Source: Sophora flavescens
Taxonomy: Eukaryota > Streptophyta > Magnoliopsida > Fabales > Fabaceae
Reading direction: 5' to 3'
Length of the DNA: 64,000 nucleotides
NCBI GenBank assembly: GCA_030762895.1
Contig: JAUPTC010000238.1
Span: 1-64,000, forward strand
The notes below the pieces were generated by a model. The model saw nothing but the letters and a program-made list of their open reading frames with translations. It was not told where the DNA came from and did not search any database. The translations under genes and the position numbers were made by a program. Positions 33,301 to 46,964 of this stretch are shown here, piece after piece (the first letter of the stretch is position 1; the number at the start of each line of letters is the position of its first letter).

Positions 33301-36300
33301 TCCTATTGGAGCCCAAATGGACTTCTTTGATCCTAATAGAGCCCAAGTGGACTTGTTTGATCCTAATAGAGCCAAAATGCACTTTTTATGTCATATAGGA
33401 CCTAACTGTGTCAATTTGTACTTCTTTGGTCCTATTGGAGCCCAAATGAACTTGTTTGATCCTAATAGAGCCCAAATGGACTTTTTAGGTCATATAGGAC
33501 CTAACTGGGCCAATTTGTACTTCTTTGGTCCCAATGGAGCCCAAATGGACTTGTTTGACCCTAATAGAGCCCAAATGGACTTTTTAGGTCATATAGGACC
33601 TAACTGGGCCAATTTGTACTTTTGGTCCTAATGGAGCCCAAATGACCTTGTTTGAGCCCAATTAAGGTCAAAATGCACTTCTTAGGTCATATAGGACCTA
33701 ACTGGGCCAATTTGTACTTCTTTGGTCCTAATGGATCCCAAATGGACTTGTTTGATCCTAATAGAGCCCAAATGGACCTTTTCGGTCCTATAGGACCTAA
33801 CTGGGCCAATTTGTACTTCTTTGGTCCTATTGGAGCCCAAATGGACTTGTTTGATCCTAATAGAGCCCAAATGGACTTTTTAGGTCATATAGGACCTAAC
33901 TGGGCCAATTTGTACTTCTTTGGTCCTAATGGAGCCCAAATGACCTTGTTTGAGCCCAATTAAGGTCAAAATGCACTTCTTAGGTCATATAGGACCTAAC
34001 TGTGCCAATTTGTACTTCTTTGGTCCTAATGGAGCCCAAATGGACTAGTTTGATCCTAATAGAGCCCAACTGGACATTTTCGGTCATATAGTCTCTAATG
34101 GGCCAATTTGTACTTCTTTGGCCCTATTGGAGCCCAAATGGACTTGTTTGATCCTAATAGAGCCCAAATGGACTTTTTAGGTCATATAGGACCTAACAAG
34201 GCCAATTTGTACTTCTTTGGTCCTAATGGAACCCAAATGGACTTGTTTGACCCTAATAGGGCACAAATGGACTTGTTTGATCCTAATAGAGCCCAAATGG
34301 ACTTGTTAGGTCATAAACGACCTAATTGGGCCAATCTGTACTTCTTTGGTCCTATTGGAGCCCAAATGGACTTGTTTGATCCTAATAGAGCCCAAATGGA
34401 CTTTTTAGGTCATATAGGTCCTAACAAGGCCAATTTGTACTTCTTTGGTCCTAATGGAGCCCAAATGGACTTGTTTGATCCTAATAGAGCTCAAATGGAC
34501 TCTTTTAGGTCATATAGGACTTAAAAGCGCCAATTTGAACTTCTTAGGTAATAATGGAGCCAAAATGGACTTCTTTGAATCTAATAGAGCCCAAATGAAC
34601 TATTTAGGACCTGATTGGGCCAATTGCCCCGAACGGCCCAATTGTAATTCTTTGGTCCTAATGGAGCCCAAATGGACTTGTTTGAACCTAATAGAGACCA
34701 AACGGACTTTTTAGGTCATATAGGACCTAACTAGGCAAATTTGTACTTCTATGGTCCTATTGGAGCCCAAATACACTTGTTTGAGCCCAATTAAGGCCAA
34801 AATGCACTTTTTAGGTCATAAAGGACCTAACTGGGCCAATTTGTACTTCTTTGGTCCTATTGGAGCCCAAATGGACTTGTTTGATCCTAATAGAGCTCAA
34901 ATGGACTTTTTAGGTCACATAGGACCTAACTGTGCCAATTTGTACTTCTTTGGCCCTAATGGAGCCCAAATGGACTTGTTTGACCCAAATAGAGCCCAAA
35001 TCGACTTTTTAGGTCATATAGTACCTAACTGGGCCAATTTGTACTGCTTTGGTCCTATTGGATCCCAAATGGACTTGTTTGATCCTAATAGAGCCAAAAT
35101 GCACTTTTTAGGTCATATATGATCTGACTGGGCCAATTTGTAATTCTTTGGTCCTATTGGAGCCCAAATGGACTTGTTTGAGCCCAATTAAGGCCAAAAT
35201 GCACTTTTAGGTCATATAGGACCTAATTGGGTCCATTTGTACTTCTTTGGTCCTATTGGAGCCCAAATGGACTTGTTTGATCCTAATAGAGCCCAAATGG
35301 ACTTGTTAGGTCATAAAGGACCTAACTGTGCCAATTTGTACTTCTTTGGTCCTAATGGGGCCCAAATGGACTTGTTTGACCCTAATAGAACCCAAATGGA
35401 CTTTTTAGGTCATATAGGACCTAACTGGGCCAATTTGTACTTCTTTGGTCCTATTGGAGCCCAAATTGACTTGTTTGATCCTAATAGAGCCAAAATGAAC
35501 TTTTTAGGTCATTTAGGACCTAACTGTGCCAATTTGTACTTCTTTGGTCCTAGTGGAACCCAAATGGACTTGTTTGATCCTAATAGAGCCCAACTGGACA
35601 TTTTAGGTCATGTAGGACCTAACTGGGCCAATTTGTACTTCTTTGGTCCAATTGGAGCCCAAATGGACTTGTTTGATCCTAATAGAGCCCAAATGGACTT
35701 TTTAGGTCATAAAGGACCTAACTGGGCCAATTTGTACTTCTTTGGTCCTATTGGAGCCCAAATGGACTTGTTTGATCCTAATAGAGCCCAAAAAGACTTT
35801 TTAGGTCATATAGGACCTAACTGGGCCAATTTGTTCTTCTTTGGTCCTATTGGAGCCCAAATGGACTTGTTTGATCCTAATAGAGCCCAACTGGACATTT
35901 TAAGTCATATAGGACCTAACTGGGCCAATTTGTACTTGTTGGGTCCTACTGGAGCCCAAATGGACTTGTTTGATCCTAATAGAGCCCAAATGGACTTTTT
36001 AGGTCATATAGGACCTAACTGGGCCAATTTGTACTTCTTTGGTCCTAATAGAGCCCAAATGGACTTGTTAGGTCATAGGAACAAACAAGTCCTAATAGAG
36101 CCCAAACGGACTTGTTTGATCCTAATAGAGCCCAAATGGACTTGTTTGATCCTAGTAGAGCCCAACTGGACATTTTAGGTCATAGAGGACCTAACTAGGC
36201 CAATTTGTAGTTCTTTGGTCCTATTAGAGCCCAAATGGACTTGTTTGATCATAATAGATCCCAAATGGACTTGTTAGATCATAAAGTACCTAACTGTGCC

Positions 36301-39290
36301 AATTTGTACTTCTTTGGTCCTAATGGAGCCCAAAAGGACTTGTTTGACCCTAATAGAGCCCAAATTGACTTTTTAGGTCATATAGGACCTAACTGGGCCA
36401 ATTTGTACTGCTTTGGTCCTATTGGATCCCAAATGGACTTGTTTGATCCTAATATAGCCAAAATGCACTTTTTAGGTCATATATGACCTAACTGGGTCAA
36501 TTTGTACTTCTTTGGTCCTATTGGAGCCCAAATGGACTTGTTTGAGCCCAATTAAGGTCAAAATGCACTTTTTAGGTCATATAGGACCTAATTGGGTCAA
36601 TTTGTACTTCTTTGGTCCTATTGGAGCCCAAATGGAGTTGTTTGATTCTAATAGAGCCCAAATGGACTTGTTAGGTCATAAAGGACCTAACTGTGCCAAT
36701 TTGTACTTCTTTGGTCCTAATGGGGCCCAAATGGACTTGTTTGACCCTAATAGAACCCAAATGGACTTTTTGGGTCATGTAGGGCCTAACTGGGCCAATT
36801 TGTACTTCTTTGGTCCTATTGGAGCCCAAATTGACTAGTTTGATCCTAATAGAGCCAAAATGAACTTTTTAAGTCATATAGGACCTAACTGTGCCAATTT
36901 GTACTTCTTTGGTCCTAGTGGAACCCAAATGGACTTGTTTGATCCTAATAGAGCCCAACTGGACATTTTAGGTCATGTAGGACCTAACTGGGCCAATTTG
37001 TAATTCTTTGGTCCAATTGGAGCCCAAATGGTCTTGTTCGATCCTAATAGAGCCCAAATGGACTTTTTAGGTCATAAAGGACCTAACTGGGCCAATTTGT
37101 ACTTCTTTGGTCCTATTGGAGCCCAAATGGACTTGTTTGATCCTAATAGAGCCCAACTCGACTTTTTAGGTCATATAGGACCTAACTGGGCCAATTTGTA
37201 CTTCTTTGGTCCTATTGGAGCCCAAATGGACTTGTTTGACCCTAATAGAGCCCAAATGGACTTTTTAGGTCATATAGGACCTAATTGGGCCAATTTGTAC
37301 TGCTTTGGTCTTATTGGATCCCAAATCGACTTGTTTGATCCTAATAGAGCCAAAATGCAATTTTTAGGTCATATATGACCTAACTGGGCCAATTTGTACT
37401 TCTTTGGTCCTATTGGAGCCTTAATGGACTTGTTTGAGCCCAATTAAGGCAAAAATGCACTTTTTAGGTCATATAGGACCTAACTGGGTCAATTTGTACT
37501 TCTTTGGTCCTATTGGAGCCCAAATGGACTTGTTTGATTCTAATAGAGCCCAAAAGGACTTGTTAAGTCATAAAGGACCTAACTGTGCCAATTTGTACTT
37601 CTTTGGTCCTAATGGGGCCCAAATGGACTTTTTAGGTCATATAGGACCTAACTGGGCCAATTTGTACTTCTTTGGTCCTATTGGAGCCCAAATGGACTTG
37701 TTTGATCCTAATAGAGCCAAAATGCACTTTTTAGGTCATATAGGACCTAACTGTGCCAATTTGTACTTCTTTGGTCCTAGTGGAGCCCAAATGGACTTGT
37801 TTGATCCTAATAGAGCCCAATGGACATTTTAGGTCATATAGGACCTAACTGGGCCAATTTGTACTTCTTTGGTCCAATTGGAGCCCAAATGGACTTGTTT
37901 GAGCCCAATTAAGGCCAAAATGCACTTTTTAGGTCATAAAGGACCTAACTGGGCCAATTTGTACTTTTTTGGTCCTATTGGAGCCCAAATGGACTTGTTT
38001 GATCCTAATAGAGCCCAAATAGACTTGTTAGATCATAAAGGACCTAACTGTGCCAATTTGTACTTCTTTGGTCCTAATGGAGCCCAAATGGACTTGTTTG
38101 ACCCTAATAGAGCCCAAATGGACTTTTTAGGTCATATAGGACCTAACTGGGTCAATTTGTACTGCTTTGGTCCTATTGGATCCCAAAAGGACTTGTTTGA
38201 TCCTAATAGAGCCAAAATGCACTTTTTAGGTCATATATGACCTAACTGGGCCAATTTGTACTTCTTTGGTCCTATTGGAGCCCAAATGGACTTGTTTGAG
38301 CCCAATTAAGGCCAAAATACACTTTTTAGGTCATATAGGACCTAACTGGGCCAATTTGTACTTCTTTGGTCCTAATGGAGCCCAAATGGACTTGTTTGAT
38401 CCTAATAGAGCCCAAATGGACTTGTTTGATCCTAATAGAGCCCAAATGGACTTGTTAGGTCATTGGATCAAACAAGTCCTAATAGAGCCCAAATGGACTT
38501 GTTTGATCCTAATAGAGCCCAAATTGACTTGTTTGATCCTAGTAGAGCACAACTGGACATTTTGGGTCATATAGGACCTAACTAGGCCAATTTTTACTTC
38601 TTTGGTCCTATTGGATCCTAAATCGACTTGTTTGATCCTAATAGAGCCCAAATGGACTTGTTAGGTCATAAAGGATCTAACTGTGCCAATTTGTACTTAT
38701 TTGGTCCTAATGGAGCCCAAATGGACTTGTTTGACCCTAATTGAGCCCAAGTGGACTTTTTAGGTCGTATAGGACCTAACTGGGCCAATTTGTACTTCTT
38801 TGGTCCTATTGGAGCCCAAATGGACTTGTTTGATCACAATAGAAGCAAAATGCACTTTTTAGGTCATATAGGACCTAACTGTGTCAATTTGTACTTCTTT
38901 GGTCCTATTGGAGCCCAAATGGACTTGTTTGAGCCCAATTAAGGCCAAAATGCTCTTTTTAGGTCATATAGGACCTAACTGGGCCAATTTGTACTTCTTT
39001 GGTCCTATCGGAGCCCAAATGGACATGTTTGATCCCAATACAGCCCAAATGGACTTTTTAGGTCATATAGGACCTAACTGGGCCAATTTGTAATTTTTTG
39101 GTCCTAATGGAGCCCAAATGGACTTGTTTGACCCTAATAGAGACCAACTGGACATTTTAGGTCATAAAGGACCTAACTGTGCCAATTTGTACTTCTTTGG
39201 CCCAAATGGACTTATTTGATCCTAATAGAGCCCAAATGGACTTGTGTGATCCTAGTAGAGCCCAAATGGACCTAACTGTGCCAATTTGTA
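30337..39290 (+). repeat. Sat99 array, plus orientation (about 90 monomers)
   Basis: The same monomer with the open frame on the plus strand. The longest open stretches are 31476-32552 and 35237-36178. Monomers fall into two linked types: one with TATATGACCTAAAAAGTCC, the other with TTTATGACCTAACAAGTCC (given in minus-array orientation). Some monomers carry an extra 30-bp unit, and some carry the variant word GAGCCCAATTAAGG. Segments near 35340 and 36705 repeat about 1.37 kb apart. No gene is called. Confidence 0.93.
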
Positions 39291-39312
39291 CTTATTTGGC
39301 CCAGTTAGGTCC
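39268..39312. repeat. Inverted repeat at the Sat99 orientation switch
   Basis: The two 17-bp arms (39268-39284 and 39296-39312) are complementary with one mismatch, around an 11-nt centre. This is the point where the array changes strand. Confidence 0.85.
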
Positions 39313-42300
39313 TTTATGGCCTAACAAGTCGATTTGGGCTCTCCTAGGATTAACCCTGTCCATTCGTCCTCCAAAAGAACCAAAGAATTACAAATGGGCC
39401 TAGTTAGGTCCTATATGACCTAAAAAGTCCATTTGGGCTCTATTAGGATCAAACAGGTCCATTTGGGCTCCATTAGGACCAAAGAAGTACAAATTGGCCC
39501 AGTTAGGTCCTTTATGACCTAACAAGTCCATTTGGGCTCTACTAGGATCAAACAAGTCCATTTAGGCCCCATTAGGACCAAAGAAGAACAAATTGGCCCA
39601 GTTAGGTCCTATATGACCTAAAAAGTCCATTTGGGTTCTATTAGGATCACACAAGTCCATTTGGGCTCCAATAGGACCAAAGAAGTACAAATTGACCCAG
39701 TTAAGTCCTATATGACCTAAAAAGTGCATTTTGGCCTTAATTGGGCTCAAACAAGTACATTTGGATTCCATTTGGACCAAAGAAGTACAAATTGGCTCAG
39801 TTAGGTCCTATATGACCTAAAAAGTGCATTTTGGCACTATTAGGATCAAACAAGTCCATTTGGGCTCCAATAGGACTAAAGAAGTACAAATTGGCCCAGT
39901 TAGGTCCGATATGACCTAAAAAGTCCATTTGGGATCTATTAGGATCAAACAAGTCCATTTGGGCTCCAATAGGACCAAAGAAGTACAAATTGGCCCAGTT
40001 AGGTCCTATATGACCTAAAATGTTCAGTTGGGCTCTATTAGGATCAAACAAGTCCATTTGGGCTCTATTTGGACTTGTTTGATCCTATGACCTAACAAGT
40101 CCATTTGGGCTCTATTAGGACCAAAGAAGTACAAATTGGCCCAGTTAGGTCCTATATGACCTAAAAAGTCCATTTGGACTCTAGTAGGATCAAACAAGTC
40201 CATTTGGGCTCCAATTGGATCAAAGAAGTACAAATTGGCCCATGAAGGCCCTATTTGACCTAAAAAGTTCTTTTGTGCTCTATTAGGATCAAACAAGTCC
40301 ATTTGGGCTCCAAACCAAAGAAGTACAAATTGGCCCAGTTAGGACCTATATGACCTAAAAAGTGCATTTTGGCTCAATTAGGATCAAACAAGTCCATTTG
40401 GGCTCCAATAGGACCAAAGAAGTACAAATTGGCCCAGTTAGGTCCTATATGACCTAAAATGTCCAGTTGGGCTCTATTAGGATCAAACAAGTCCATTTGG
40501 GCTCTATTAGGACCAAAGAAGTACAAATTGGACCAGTTAGGTCCTATATGACCTAAAAAGTGCATTTTGGCTCTAATAGGATCAAACCAGTCCACTTGGG
40601 CTCTATTAGGATCAAACAAGTCCATTTGGGCTCTATTAGGACTTGTTGTATCCTATGACCTAACAAGTCCATTTGGGCTCTATTAGGACCAAAGAAGTAC
40701 AATTTGGCCCAGTTAGGTCCTATATGACCTAAAAAGTCCATTTGGGCTCTATTAGGATCAAACACGTCCATTTGGGCTCCATTAGGACCAAAGAAGTACA
40801 AATTGGCCCAGTTAGGTCCTTTATGACCTAACAAGTCCATTTGGGCTCTACTAGGATCAAACAAGTCCATTTGGGCCCCATTAGGACCAAAGAAGTACAA
40901 ATTGGCCCTGTTAGGTCCTATATGACCTAAAAAGTCCATTTGGGCTCTATTAGGATCAAACAAGTCCTTTTGGGCTTCAATAGGACCAAAGAAGTACAAA
41001 TTGGCCCAGTTAGGTCCTTTTTGACCTAACAACACCATTTGGGCTCTATTAGGATCAGACAAGTCCATTTGGGCTCTATTAGGGTCAAACAAGTCCATTT
41101 GGGCTCCATTAGGACCCAAGAACTACAAATTGACCCAGTTTGGTCCTATATGACCTAAAAAGTCCATTTGGGCTCTATTAGGTCAAACAAGTCCACTTGG
41201 GTTCCAATAGGACCAAAGAAATACAAATTGGCCCATTAGGTCCTATATGACCTAAAAAGTCCATTTGGGCTCTATTAGGATCAAACAAGTCCAATAGGAC
41301 CAAAGAAGTACAAATTGGCCCAGTTAGGTCCTATATGACCTAAAAAGTCCATTTGGGCTCTATTAGGATCAAACAAGTCCATTTGGGCTCCAATAGGATC
41401 AAAGAAGTAGAAATTAGCCCAGTTAGGTCCTATATGACCTAAAAAGTCCATTTGGGCTCTATTAGGATCAAACAGGTCCATTTGGGCTCCATTAGGACCA
41501 AAGAAGTACAAATTGGCCCAGTTAGGTCCTTTATGGCCTAACAAGTCGATTTGGGCTCTCCTAGGATTAAACATGTCCATTTGGGCTCCAATAGGACCAA
41601 AGAAGTACAAATTGGCCTAGTTAGGTCCTATATGACCTAAAAAGTCCATTTGGCCTCTATTAGGATCAAACAGGTCCATTTGGTCTCCATTAGGACCAAA
41701 GAAGTACAAATTGGCCCAGTTAGGTCCTTTATGACCTAACAAGTCCATTTGGGCTCTACTAGGATCAAACAAGTCCATTTGGGCCCCATTAGGACCAAAG
41801 AAGAACAAATTGGCCCACTTAGGTCCTATATGACCTAAAAAGTCCATTTGGGTTCTATTAGGATCACACAAGTCCATTTGGGCTCCAATAGGACCAAAGA
41901 AGTACAAATTGACCCAGTTAGGTCCTATATGACCTAAAAAGTGCATTTTGGTCTTAATTGGGCTCAAACAAGTACATTTGGATTCCATTTGGACCAAAGA
42001 AGTACAAATTGGCCCAGTTAGGTCCTATATGACTTAAAAAGTGCATTTTGGCACTATTAGGATCAAACAAGTCCATTTGGGCTCCAATAGGACTAAAGAA
42101 GTACAAATTGGCCCAGTTAGGTCCTATATGACCTAAAAAGTCCATTTGGGATCTATTAGGATCAAACAAGTCCATTTGGGCTCCAATAGGACCAAAGAAG
42201 TACAAATTGGCCCAGTTAGGTCCTATATGACCTAAAATGTTCAGTTGGGCTCTATTAGGATCAAACAAGTCCATTTGGGCTCTATTTGGACCAAAGAAGT

Positions 42301-42355
42301 ACAAATTGGCCCAGTTAGGTCCTTTATGACCTAAAAAGTCCATTTGGGCTCTATT

Positions 42356-42402
42356 AGGATCAAACAAGTCCATTTGGGCTCTATTAGGACTTGTTTGATC
42401 CT
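42356..42402. repeat. Hairpin variant of the Sat99 monomer (representative copy)
   Basis: AGGATCAAACAAGTCC, 15 nt, GGACTTGTTTGATCCT: a perfect 16-bp inverted repeat produced by a micro-inversion of one monomer part. Related copies start their second arm at about 40071, 40639, 44216, 44784, 46702, 48471, 48970, 51916, 52417, 54361 and 56251. Plus-array copies lie near 31045, 36075 and 38465. Confidence 0.85.
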
Positions 42403-45400
42403 ATGACCTAACAAGTCCATTTGGGATCTATTAGGACCAAAGAAGTACAAATTGGCCCATTAGATCCTATATGACCTAAAAAGTCCATTTGGGCTCTATT
42501 AGGATCAAACAAGTCCATTTGGGTCACAATAGGACCAAAGAAGTACAAATTGGCCCGAGTTAGGTCCTATATGACCTAAAAAGTACATTTGGCCTCTATT
42601 AGGATCAAACAAGTCCATTTGGGCTCCAATAGGACCAAAGAAGTACAAATTGGCCCAGTTAGGTCCTATATGACCTAAAATGTCCATTGGGCTCTATTAG
42701 GATCAAACAAGTCCATTTGGGCTCCACTAGGACCAAAGAAGTACAAATTGGCACAGCTTAGGTCCTATATGACCTAAAAAGTGTATTTTGGCTCTATTAG
42801 GATCAAACAAGTCCATTTAGGCACCACTAAGACCAAAGAAGTACAAATTGGCACAGTCGAGTCCTATATGACCTAAAAAGTGCATTTTGGCTCTATTAGG
42901 ATCAAACAAGTCCATTTGGGCTCCAATAGGACCAAAGAAGTACAAATTGGCCCAGTTAGGTCCTATATGACCTAAAAAGTCCATTTGGGTTCTATTAGGG
43001 TCAAACAAGTCCATTTGGGCTCCATTAGGACCAAAGAAGTACAAATTGGCACAGTTAGGTCCTTTATGACCTAACAAGTCCATTTGGGCTCTATTAGGAT
43101 CAAACAAGTCCATTTGGGCTCCAATAGGACCAAAGAAGTACAAATTGGCCCGTTAGGTCCTATATGACCTAAAAAGTGCGTTTTGGCCTTAATTGGGCTC
43201 AAACAAGTCCATTTGGGCTCCAATAGGACCAAAGATGTACAAATTGGACCAATTAGGTCCTATATGACCTAAAAAGTCCATTTGGGCTCTATAGGGATCA
43301 AACAAGTCCATTTGGACCCCATTTGGACCAAAGAAGTACAAATTGGCCCAGTTAGGTCCTATATGACCTAAAAAGTCCATTTGGGCTCTATTAGGGTCAA
43401 ACAAATCCACTTGGGCTCCAATAGGACCAAAGAAATACAAATTGGCCCAGTTAGGTCCTATATGACCTAAAAAGTCCATTTGGGCTCTATTAGGATCAAA
43501 CAAGTCCATTTGGGCTCCAATAGGACCAAAGAAGTACAAATTGGCCCAGTTAGGTCCTATATGACCTAAAAAGTCCATTTGGGCTCTATTAGGATCAAAC
43601 AAGTCCATTTGGGCTCCAATAGGATCAAAGAAGTAGAAATTAGCCCAGTTAGGTCCTATATGACCTAAAAAGTCCATTTGGGCTCTATTAGGATCAAACA
43701 GGTCCATTTGGCCTCCATTAGGACCAAAGAAGTACAAATTGGCCCACTTAGGTCCTTTATGACCTAAGAAGTCCATTTGGGCTCTACTAGGATCAAACAT
43801 GTCCATTTGGGCTCCAATAGGACCAAAGAAGTACAAATTGGCCTAGTTAGGTCCTATATGACCTAAAAAGTCCATTTGGGCTCTATTAGGATCAAACAGG
43901 TCCATTTGGGCTCCATTAGGACCAAAGAAGTACAAATTGGCCCAGTTAGGTCCTTTATGACCTAACAAGTCCATTTGGGCTCTACTAGGATCAAACAAGT
44001 CCATTTGGGCCCCATTAGGACCAAAGAAGTACAAATTGGCCCAGTTAAGTCCTATATGACCTAACAAGTCCATTTGGGTTCTATTAGGATCACACAAGTC
44101 CATTTGGGCTCCAATAGGACCAAAGAAGTACAAATTGGCCCAGTTAGGTCCTATATGACCTAAAATGTTCAGTTGGGCTCTATTAGGATCAAACAAGTCC
44201 ATTTGGGCTCAATTAGGACTTGTTTGATCCTATGACCTAACAAGTCCATTTGGGCTCTATTAGGACCAAAGAAGTACAAATTGGCCCAGTTAGGTCCTAT
44301 ATGACCTAAAAAGTCCATTTGGACTCTAGTAGGATCAAACAAGTCCATTTGGGCTCCAATTGGATCAAAGAAGTACAAATTGGCCCAGTAAGGCCCTATT
44401 TGACCTAGAAAGTCCTTTTGTGCTCTTTTAGGATCAAACAAGTCCATTTGGGCTCCAAACCAAAGAAGTACAAATTGGCCCAGTTAGGACCTATATGACC
44501 TAAAAAGTGCATTTTGGCTCAATTAGGATCAAACAAGTCCATTTGGGCTCCAATAGGACCAAAGAAGTACAAATTGGCCCAGTTAGGTCCTATATGACCT
44601 AAAATATCCAGTTGGGCTCTATTAGGATCAAACAAGTCCATTTGGGCTCTATTAGGACCAAAGAAGTACAAATTGGACCAGTTAGGTCCTATATGACCTA
44701 AAAAGTGCATTTTGTCTCTAATAGGATCAAACAAGTCCACTTGGGCTCTATTAGGATCAAACAAGTCCATTTGGGCTCTATTAGGACTTGTTGGATCCTA
44801 TGACCTAACAAGTCCATTTGGGCTCTATTAGGACCAAAGAAGTACAATTTGGCCCTGTTAGGTCCTATATGACCTAAAAAGTCCATTTGGGCTCTATTGG
44901 GGTCAAACAAGTCCATTTGGGCTCCATTAGGACCAAAGAAGTACAAATTGGCCCAGTTAGGTCCTTTATGACCTAAAAAGTGCATTTTGGTTCAATTAGG
45001 ATCAAACAAGTCCATTTGGGCTCTATTAGGACCAAAGAAGTACAATTTGGCCCAGTTAGGTCCTATATGACCTAAAAAGTCCATTTGGGCTCTATTAGGA
45101 TCAAACAGGTCCATTTGGGCTCCATTAGGACCAAAGAAGTAAAAATTGGCCCAGTTAGGTCCTTTATGACCTAACAAGTCCATTTGGGCTCTACTAGGAT
45201 CAAACAAGTCTATTTGGGCCCCATTAGGACCAAAGAAGTACAAATTGGCCCTGTTAGGTCCTTTCTGACCTAACACGTCCATTTGGGCTCTACTAGGATC
45301 AAACATGTCCATTTGGGCTCCAATAGGTCCAAAGAAGTACAAATTGGCCTAGTTAGGTCCTATATGACCTAAAAAGTCCATTTGGGCTCTATTAGGATCA

Positions 45401-46964
45401 AACAGGTCCATTTGGGCTCCATTAGGACCAAAGAAGTACAAATTGGCCCAATTAGGTCCTTTATGACCTAACAAGTCCATTTGGGCTCTATTAGGATCAA
45501 ACAAGTCCATTTGGGCTCTATTAGGGTCAAACAAGTCCATTTAGGCTCCATTTGGACCAAAGACGTACAAATTGGCCCCAGTTAGGTCCTTTCCGACCTA
45601 ACAAGTCCATTTGGGCTCTACTAGGATCAAACATGTCCATTTGGGCTCCAATAGGTCCAAAGAAGTACAAATTGGCCTAGTTAGGTCCTATATGACCTAA
45701 AAAGTCCATTTGGGCTCTATTAGGATCAAACAGGTCCATTTGGGCTCCATTAGGACCACAGAAGTACAAATTGGCCCAATTAGGTCCTTTATGACCTAAC
45801 AAGTCCATTTGGGCTCTATTAGGATCAAACAAGTCCATTTGGGCTCTATTAGGGTCAAACAAGTCCATTTAGGCTCCATTTGGACCAAAGACGTACAAAT
45901 TGGCCCAGTTAGGTCCTATATGACCTAAAAATTCCATTTTTGCTCTATTAGGATCAAACAAGTCCATTTGGGCTCCAATAGGACCAAAGAAGTATAAATT
46001 GGCCCAATTAGGTCCTTTATGACCTAACAAGTCCATTTGGGCTCTATTAGGATCAAACAAGTCCATTTGGGCTCTATTAGGGTCAAACAAGTCCATTTGG
46101 GCTCCATTTGGACCAAAGAAGTACAAATTGGCACAGTTAGGTCCTAAATGACCAAAAAATTCAATTTTGGCTCTATTAGGATCAAATAAGTCCATTTGGG
46201 CTCCAATAGGAACAAAGAAGTACAAATTGGCCCAGTTAGGTCCTATATGACCTAAAAAGTCCATTGGGCTCTATTAGGGTCAAACAAGTCCATATGGGCT
46301 CCAATAGGACCAAAGAAGTACAAATTGGCCCAGTTAGGTCCTATATGACCTAAAATGTCCAGTTAGGTCCTATATGACCTAAAAAGTCCATTTGGGCTCT
46401 ATTAGGATCAAACAAGTCCATTTGGGCTCCATTAGGACCAAAGAAGCACAAATTGGCCAAGTTAGGTCCTATATGACCTACAAAGTCCATTTGGGCTCTA
46501 TTAGGATCAAACAAGTCCATTTGGGCTCCAATAGGATCAAAGAAGTACAAATGGGCCCAGTTAGGTCCTGTATGACCTAAAAAGTCCATTTGTGCTCTAT
46601 TAGGATCAAACAAGTCCATTTGGGCTCCAATAGGACCAAAGAATTACAAATTGGCCCAGTTAGGTCCTTTATGACCAAACAAGTCCATTTGGGCTCTATT
46701 AGGACTTGTTTGATCCTATGACCTAACAAGTCCATTTCGGCTCTATTAGTACCAAAGAAGTACAAATTGGCCCAGTTAGGTCCTATATGACCTAAAAAGT
46801 CCATTTGTGCTCTATTAGGATGAAACAAGTCCATTTGGGTTCCTATAGCGCCAAAGAAGTACAAATTGACCCAATTAGGTCCTATATGACCTAAAAAGTC
46901 CATTTGGGCTCTATTAGGATCAAACAAGTCCATTTGGACTCCATTTGGACCAAAGAAGTACAAA

